Assembly (NCBI RefSeq): GCF_004348115.1
Contig: NZ_QPFB01000001.1
Location: forward strand, 2,280,773-2,344,772
Length of the DNA: 64,000 nucleotides
From: Stenotrophomonas sp. ATCM1_4
GTDB lineage: Bacteria; Pseudomonadota; Gammaproteobacteria; Xanthomonadales; Xanthomonadaceae
Direction of reading: 5' to 3'
Part shown: positions 60,042 through 64,000 of the stretch, one piece after another
How the letters are laid out: every line of letters begins with the position of its first letter
Position numbering within the stretch: position 1 is the stretch's first letter
The notes under the pieces: model-generated
Told to the model about the DNA's origin: nothing
The model's input: only the letters and a program-made list of their open reading frames with translations
The model's database searches: none
Translations under genes and position numbers: made by a program

Positions 60042-60974
60042 ATGAGCACCACTCCCCCGATGGATCGGCTGGCCGGCATCCTGGACAACTTCCGCTTCCG
60101 GGCGCAGCTGTACCACTCGGGCCCCCTGTGCGGACTCACCCATTTCGACGCCGGCCAAGGCCATGCCTTCCTGCACGTGCTGCGCCGCGGCCAGCTCGAG
60201 GTCAGCCACCCCGGCCGCCGCGACCTGCCGGAGCGGATGCATTTCGATGTCCCCAGCCTGCTGTTCTATCCCCGTCCGCTGACCCACCGGTTCCACAACC
60301 CGCCCCGCGACGGTGCCGACTTCACCTGTGCCCGGCTGGATTTCGATGGCGGCATGGCCCATCCGCTGGTCCGGGGGCTGCCGCCACTGGTCGCGCTGCC
60401 ACTGGACCGGGTACCCGGACTGGCGCTGTCACTGGAGCTGCTGTTCTGCGAAACCGACCAGGCACGCTGTGGACAGCGCCTGCTGACCGACCGCCTGTTC
60501 GAGGTCGTGGTCATCCAGTTGCTGCGCTGGTTGCTTGATCACCCGGAGGAAGCGTGCATCCGTCCCGGTTTCATCACCGGCCTGTCCGAGCCGCGGCTGG
60601 CCCGTGCGCTGGTAGCGATGCATGACACGCCGGGCCATCCATGGACACTGGCACGCATGGCCGAACGCGCCGGCATGTCACGCACCGCCTTCGCCAACAC
60701 CTTCCGCGCGTGGGTCGGGCAGACCCCGGCCGACTACCTGACCGATTGGCGCATCGCGCTGGCGCAACGCGACCTGCGGCGTGGCCGGCCGATCACCGCG
60801 CTGGCCGAAGAGCTGGGGTATGCCAATGCCTCGGCGCTGTCCCGCGCCTTCGCTGCGAAGGTGGGCGCCTCACCGCGCGACTGGATGAAGCAGGTGCGGC
60901 ACGCCCACCAGGCGGCTCCCGGCCCGGACGCGGATCCCGCTGCGTGGGACGGTCAGGGCTGCCCCGGCGCCTGA
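60042..60974 (+). CDS. AraC-family transcriptional regulator
   Basis: Regulator of 310 residues: an N-terminal cupin-like ligand domain (AraC_binding/cupin_6 type) and a C-terminal double HTH (about 195-295; LARMAERAGMSRTAFANTFR). A similar AraC/CMD-protein pairing is common in proteobacteria. The ATG at 60042 is used although the frame is open further upstream. The 3' end overlaps the convergent PCu(A)C gene by 22 bases. Confidence 0.9.
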   Translation: MSTTPPMDRLAGILDNFRFRAQLYHSGPLCGLTHFDAGQGHAFLHVLRRGQLEVSHPGRRDLPERMHFDVPSLLFYPRPLTHRFHNPPRDGADFTCARLDFDGGMAHPLVRGLPPLVALPLDRVPGLALSLELLFCETDQARCGQRLLTDRLFEVVVIQLLRWLLDHPEEACIRPGFITGLSEPRLARALVAMHDTPGHPWTLARMAERAGMSRTAFANTFRAWVGQTPADYLTDWRIALAQRDLRRGRPITALAEELGYANASALSRAFAAKVGASPRDWMKQVRHAHQAAPGPDADPAAWDGQGCPGA

Positions 60975-61405
60975 CGCCGCACCTGCAAGGTGCCATCCAC
61001 CTTGGTCCCGTCCTCCAGGCTCAGCCGCAGGGGCACCCGCGTGCCCTCGGCCAGCGTCAGCGCAGGCTGCATCAGCATCAGGTGCAGGCCACCGGGCTTG
61101 AGCTCCACCGTCGCCCCGGCCGGGATCGGCAACCGCGCCACCTCGCGCATTCGACTGACCCCCTGCACCTGCGTGGTTTCATGCAACGACACCTCGCCAA
61201 ACGCGCGGCTGCCTGCGGCCACCACCACCACCTCGGTACGGCAGTCGTTGCGGAGGCGCGCGTAGCCGGCCGTCATCGGCAGGGCGCCCGGTGGCAGCCG
61301 CGCCCAGCCATCGGTGATCGTCACGCAGGCCGGCGCGCGCGTTTGAGCTGCGGCGCCGAACCCACACAGGCCCAACAGTACGCACACGAATGGTTTGGTT
61401 ATCAT
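60953..61405 (-). CDS. Periplasmic copper chaperone PCu(A)C
   Basis: Copper(I)-binding protein that delivers copper to oxidases, 150 residues from the ATG at 61403-61405. A signal peptide (about 1-20) precedes one PCu(A)C domain, whose ligands fit H-x10-M-x21-H-x-M exactly at His75, Met86, His108 and Met110. Known partners load CuA of cytochrome oxidases; the oxidase in this window is a CuA-less bo type. Confidence 0.9.
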   Translation of the reverse strand: MITKPFVCVLLGLCGFGAAAQTRAPACVTITDGWARLPPGALPMTAGYARLRNDCRTEVVVVAAGSRAFGEVSLHETTQVQGVSRMREVARLPIPAGATVELKPGGLHLMLMQPALTLAEGTRVPLRLSLEDGTKVDGTLQVRRQAPGQP

Positions 61406-61442
61406 CGAAACCACGACTCCCTGCCGTACGAGAAACCGCAGC

Positions 61443-62225
61443 ATGACCACGCTCATCGAAGTGATCAACCATGGCCCCATCCGCGAACTGCGCCTGGCCC
61501 GGCCGCCGGTCAACGCGCTGGACACCGAGCTTTGCCGGTCGCTGATCGCCGCGCTGAGCCAGGCCATGGCCGAGGACGTGCAGGGCATCGTGCTGTCCGG
61601 CAGCGAACGTATCTTCACCGGCGGCATGGACGTGCCGTACCTGCTGCGCCATGGCCAGGACAAGCACAAGCTGCTGGACAGCTGGCAGGCCTTCTTCGGC
61701 GCCGCCCGCACGCTGGCCGAAAGCCGCATCCCGGTGGCGGCGGCATTGACCGGCCACTCGCCGGCCGGCGGCTGCGTGCTGGCGCTGTGCTGCGATTACC
61801 GGGTGATGGCACGCAGCGTCGACCCGGCCAAGCCCTATGTGATCGGCCTGAACGAAGTACAGGTCGGCCTGGTCGCGCCGGAAGGCATCCAGCGCCTGAT
61901 GCGGCGCGTGGTCGGCACCCACCGTGCCGGCGTGCTGCTGGCCGGCGGCCAGCTGGTCACCGCCGAGCGGGCGCTGGAGATCGGCCTGGTCGATGAACTG
62001 GCCAATGGTGCCGATGCGGTCGTCGCGCAGGCGGTTGCCTGGCTGCAGGCACAGCTCAAGCTGCCGCGCCAGCCGATGCTGCAGACCCGCGCCATCGCCC
62101 GCGCCGACCTGCACGACGCCATGCAACCGGAGCACATCCAGCTTGAGCGGTTCGTCGAGGCCTGGTACTCGGCCGACGCCCAGGGCGCGCTGCAGGCGCT
62201 GGCCGCACGCCTGGGCAAGAACTGA
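61443..62225 (+). CDS. Enoyl-CoA hydratase/isomerase family protein
   Basis: Crotonase-fold protein of 260 residues with the oxyanion-hole region FTGGMDVPYLL and GHSPAGGCVLALCCDYRV. The usual catalytic Glu pair of true hydratases is not clear, so it may be an isomerase or other crotonase. It is followed by tesB, suggesting acyl-CoA turnover. Confidence 0.88.
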   Translation: MTTLIEVINHGPIRELRLARPPVNALDTELCRSLIAALSQAMAEDVQGIVLSGSERIFTGGMDVPYLLRHGQDKHKLLDSWQAFFGAARTLAESRIPVAAALTGHSPAGGCVLALCCDYRVMARSVDPAKPYVIGLNEVQVGLVAPEGIQRLMRRVVGTHRAGVLLAGGQLVTAERALEIGLVDELANGADAVVAQAVAWLQAQLKLPRQPMLQTRAIARADLHDAMQPEHIQLERFVEAWYSADAQGALQALAARLGKN

Positions 62226-62292
62226 GCCCCGCCGGCGGGCGGCGCGCTGCCGCCCGTTATAATCGCGGCCTGTCGAACCGAAGGCCGCCGTC

Positions 62293-63192
62293 TTGTCCGC
62301 CAATGCCGAACCCGTTGTCCCCGAACTGATTGACCTGTTGTCGCTGGAGCGGCTGGAGGACAACCTGTTCCGTGGCCAGAGCCGCGATATCGGCACCAAG
62401 TACGTGTTCGGCGGGCAGGTGTTGGGACAGGCGCTGGCCGCCGCCCAGGCCACCATCGACAACGGCCGCCACGTGCATTCGCTGCATGCCTATTTCCTGC
62501 GTGCCGGCAACATCGACCACCCGATCATCTACGACGTGGACCGCACCCGCGATGGCGGCAGCTTCTCGGTGCGCCGTGTCACCGCGATCCAGCACGGCAA
62601 GGTGATCTTCTTCTGCGCGGCCTCCTTCCAGCAGGCCGAACGCGGCGCCGAGCACCAGCACAAGATGCCGGAGGTGCCGGCACCGGAAGACATCGAGCCC
62701 AACCGCCCGCTGCCGGCCGACGTGCTCGAGCGGCTGCCGGTGAAGGTGCAGCGCTGGCTTTCGCGCGGCGGCCCGTTCGAGTTCCGCCATGTCTATCCGC
62801 GCGACGAACTGCACCCGCCCAAGCGCCCGCCCTACCACCAGGTGTGGCTGCGACTGAACGAAAAGGTCGGCGATGCACCGGAGCTGCACCAGGCATTGCT
62901 GGCCTATGCCTCCGACTTCCACCTGCTCGGCACCGCCACCTTCCCGCACGGCATCAGTTACTACCAGCCGCACGTGCAGATGGCCTCGCTGGACCATGCC
63001 ATCTGGTTCCATCGCCCGTTCCGGGTCGACGACTGGCTGCTGTACTCGCTGGACAGCCCGAGCGCACAGGACGCGCGCGGCCTGGCGCGGGGCCAGTTCT
63101 TCACCCGTGACGGCGTGCTGGTGGCCAGCACCGCGCAGGAAGGCTTGATCCGCGTCACGCCTTCCACCGGCGCCGACGGCGGCAAGGAGTAA
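62293..63192 (+). CDS. tesB: Acyl-CoA thioesterase II
   Basis: Double hot-dog thioesterase of 299 residues that hydrolyses medium/long acyl-CoA. Recognisable TesB segments include FGGQVLGQALAAAQ and FHRPFRVDDWLLY. The start is TTG; no better start with a ribosome-binding site is seen. Confidence 0.93.
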   Translation: MSANAEPVVPELIDLLSLERLEDNLFRGQSRDIGTKYVFGGQVLGQALAAAQATIDNGRHVHSLHAYFLRAGNIDHPIIYDVDRTRDGGSFSVRRVTAIQHGKVIFFCAASFQQAERGAEHQHKMPEVPAPEDIEPNRPLPADVLERLPVKVQRWLSRGGPFEFRHVYPRDELHPPKRPPYHQVWLRLNEKVGDAPELHQALLAYASDFHLLGTATFPHGISYYQPHVQMASLDHAIWFHRPFRVDDWLLYSLDSPSAQDARGLARGQFFTRDGVLVASTAQEGLIRVTPSTGADGGKE

Positions 63193-63195
63193 GCC

Positions 63196-63705
63196 ATGCG
63201 CAAGATCTTCAGCAGCCAGCGCGTGGAGAACGCCGAGGCGGTGGCGCAGATGCTGCGCGATGCCGACATCGAGGTCCGCGTCACCAACGGCCACTCGTAC
63301 CACAGCAAGCGCCGCGGCCAGTTCAGTTACCTGGACAAGAGCGACGGGACCAACCATCCCGCGGTGTGGGTGGTGCATGCCAATGACCAGCCGCGTGCGC
63401 GCGAGATCCTGCGCGGCGCCAACCTGCTGCAGACCACCCGTACCGACCATCCCGTCGCCGAGTACGCCTTCCGCGAAATGCCGCAGCAGGAAAGCGGCGG
63501 CCGCGGCTGGGCATGGCGCATCCGCATCATCCTGCTGGCGGTGATCGCCGGCGTGGTGCTGCTGATGATGCTGCGCCGGCAGGCCGCGCCCACCCCGCCA
63601 GCACCGGCGCCCGCCCCGCAGGCCCAGCCCGCGGCGCCGCAGGCGCCGGAGGAGGTACGCGTGCGGATCCAGCCGACCACCGCGCCGGACGCCGGCAAGA
63701 AATAG
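63196..63705 (+). CDS. DUF2007-like ('pathogenicity-like') membrane-anchored protein
   Basis: Product of 169 residues: an N-terminal DUF2007-type domain (about 1-80, signal-transducing/PII-like) followed by one helix (about 108-122) and a Pro/Ala-rich periplasmic tail. Homologues in Xanthomonas are annotated 'pathogenicity-like', a name without known mechanism. It starts 3 bases after the tesB stop. Confidence 0.8.
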   Translation: MRKIFSSQRVENAEAVAQMLRDADIEVRVTNGHSYHSKRRGQFSYLDKSDGTNHPAVWVVHANDQPRAREILRGANLLQTTRTDHPVAEYAFREMPQQESGGRGWAWRIRIILLAVIAGVVLLMMLRRQAAPTPPAPAPAPQAQPAAPQAPEEVRVRIQPTTAPDAGKK

Positions 63706-63829
63706 CCCGGATCCGAAACGGGGAAGCGCCAGTGCCACCACCCTGCCCGGCCTTCTCCCTGTTTCCCCGTCCCCGGTCACATCCAGCGCTGGCCTGCGTC
63801 ATGTATTGCGAACCCCGAGGGAAGCGCCC

Positions 63830-64000
63830 ATGACCACCGCCACGCTGGACACCCTGCTGCAACAGGAACTGCCCGCCGCCCGCCGCGGCTGCACCCGCTC
63901 CTACGGGCGCATCGTGCTGGGTTGCCAGAACACGGTGACCGCCATCGCCCTGGCGATCACCCGCGACGTGCAGGCCAGCGAGGACATCGCCCAGGAGGCC
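63830..64000 (+). CDS. ECF-type RNA polymerase sigma factor (N-terminal part; cut at right edge)
   Basis: The first 57 codons are present, running past the window. ARRGCTRSYGRIVLGCQN and ITRDVQASEDIAQEA resemble region 2 of ECF sigma factors. GAGG lies upstream of the ATG. The anti-sigma gene and the sigma-4 region are beyond the edge. Confidence 0.78.
   Translation, partial: MTTATLDTLLQQELPAARRGCTRSYGRIVLGCQNTVTAIALAITRDVQASEDIAQEA

Overview
The window is a chromosomal segment of a high-GC gammaproteobacterium of the Xanthomonadaceae (Lysobacteraceae), most like Stenotrophomonas or a close relative. This rests on the gene set (PhoH-YbeY-CorC after MiaB, a cytochrome bo oxidase without adjacent cyoE, a 'pathogenicity-like' DUF2007-type protein), the frequent GTG/TTG starts, and GTAG-headed palindromic REP elements like those described in Stenotrophomonas. 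I see no prophage, insertion sequence, CRISPR array, integrase or rRNA operon. Most of the window is core genome with short gaps. The species assignment is inference.

Layout: 1-2210 cytochrome bc1 (petABC, minus strand; petC runs off the left edge). 2385-4890 a DUF4124/SLT lytic transglycosylase and miaB. 4891-5214 a gap carrying a cluster of DnaA-box-like nonamers. 5215-8963 a TetR-controlled ABC-2 export operon. 9118-16296 phoH, ybeY and corC interleaved with lineage-specific genes, then DUF4105 and corA. 16344-17636 a Tat-exported M24 peptidase. 17716-26394 a polyamine ABC importer (potGHI and potF) split by an EmrAB/OprM-type tripartite efflux operon. 26511-28758 AzlCD and SstT. 28870-35799 a cardiolipin synthase-like PLD, an HDOD protein, a small lipoprotein, a lipoprotein hydrolase and a GGDEF-EAL protein. 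35866-37542 an ArgO/ArgP pair. 37653-38789 a PhaZ7-type extracellular PHB depolymerase. 38797-41585 an outer-membrane barrel, an M14/aspartoacylase-like enzyme and an acyltransferase. 41784-45812 cyoABCD. 46051-53245 tRNA-Thr and the ispH-lspA-ileS-ribF and murJ cluster. 53347-55657 rpsT and obgE-rpmA-rplU. 55938-64000 uvrA, thioesterases, a carboxymuconolactone decarboxylase/AraC pair, a PCu(A)C copper chaperone, an enoyl-CoA hydratase-like gene, tesB, a DUF2007-like protein and the start of an ECF-type sigma factor gene.

Functionally the region joins respiration (bc1 and quinol oxidase), RNA and ribosome maturation (MiaB, YbeY, S20, L21, L27, Obg, IleS, tRNA-Thr), envelope and lipid work (MurJ, LspA, Cls, PlsC-like, lytic transglycosylase), export/import of small molecules, and c-di-GMP signalling.

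No new multigene defence-like or mobile system was found. The most noteworthy items are the PhaZ7 homologue with an intact Ser-Asp-His triad, the isolated DnaA-box cluster, the tetR promoter whose predicted transcript starts at the ATG, the His/Met-rich tail on CyoA, a CRP/Clp-type palindrome upstream of the GGDEF-EAL gene, and an operator-like palindrome abutting the emrA promoter.
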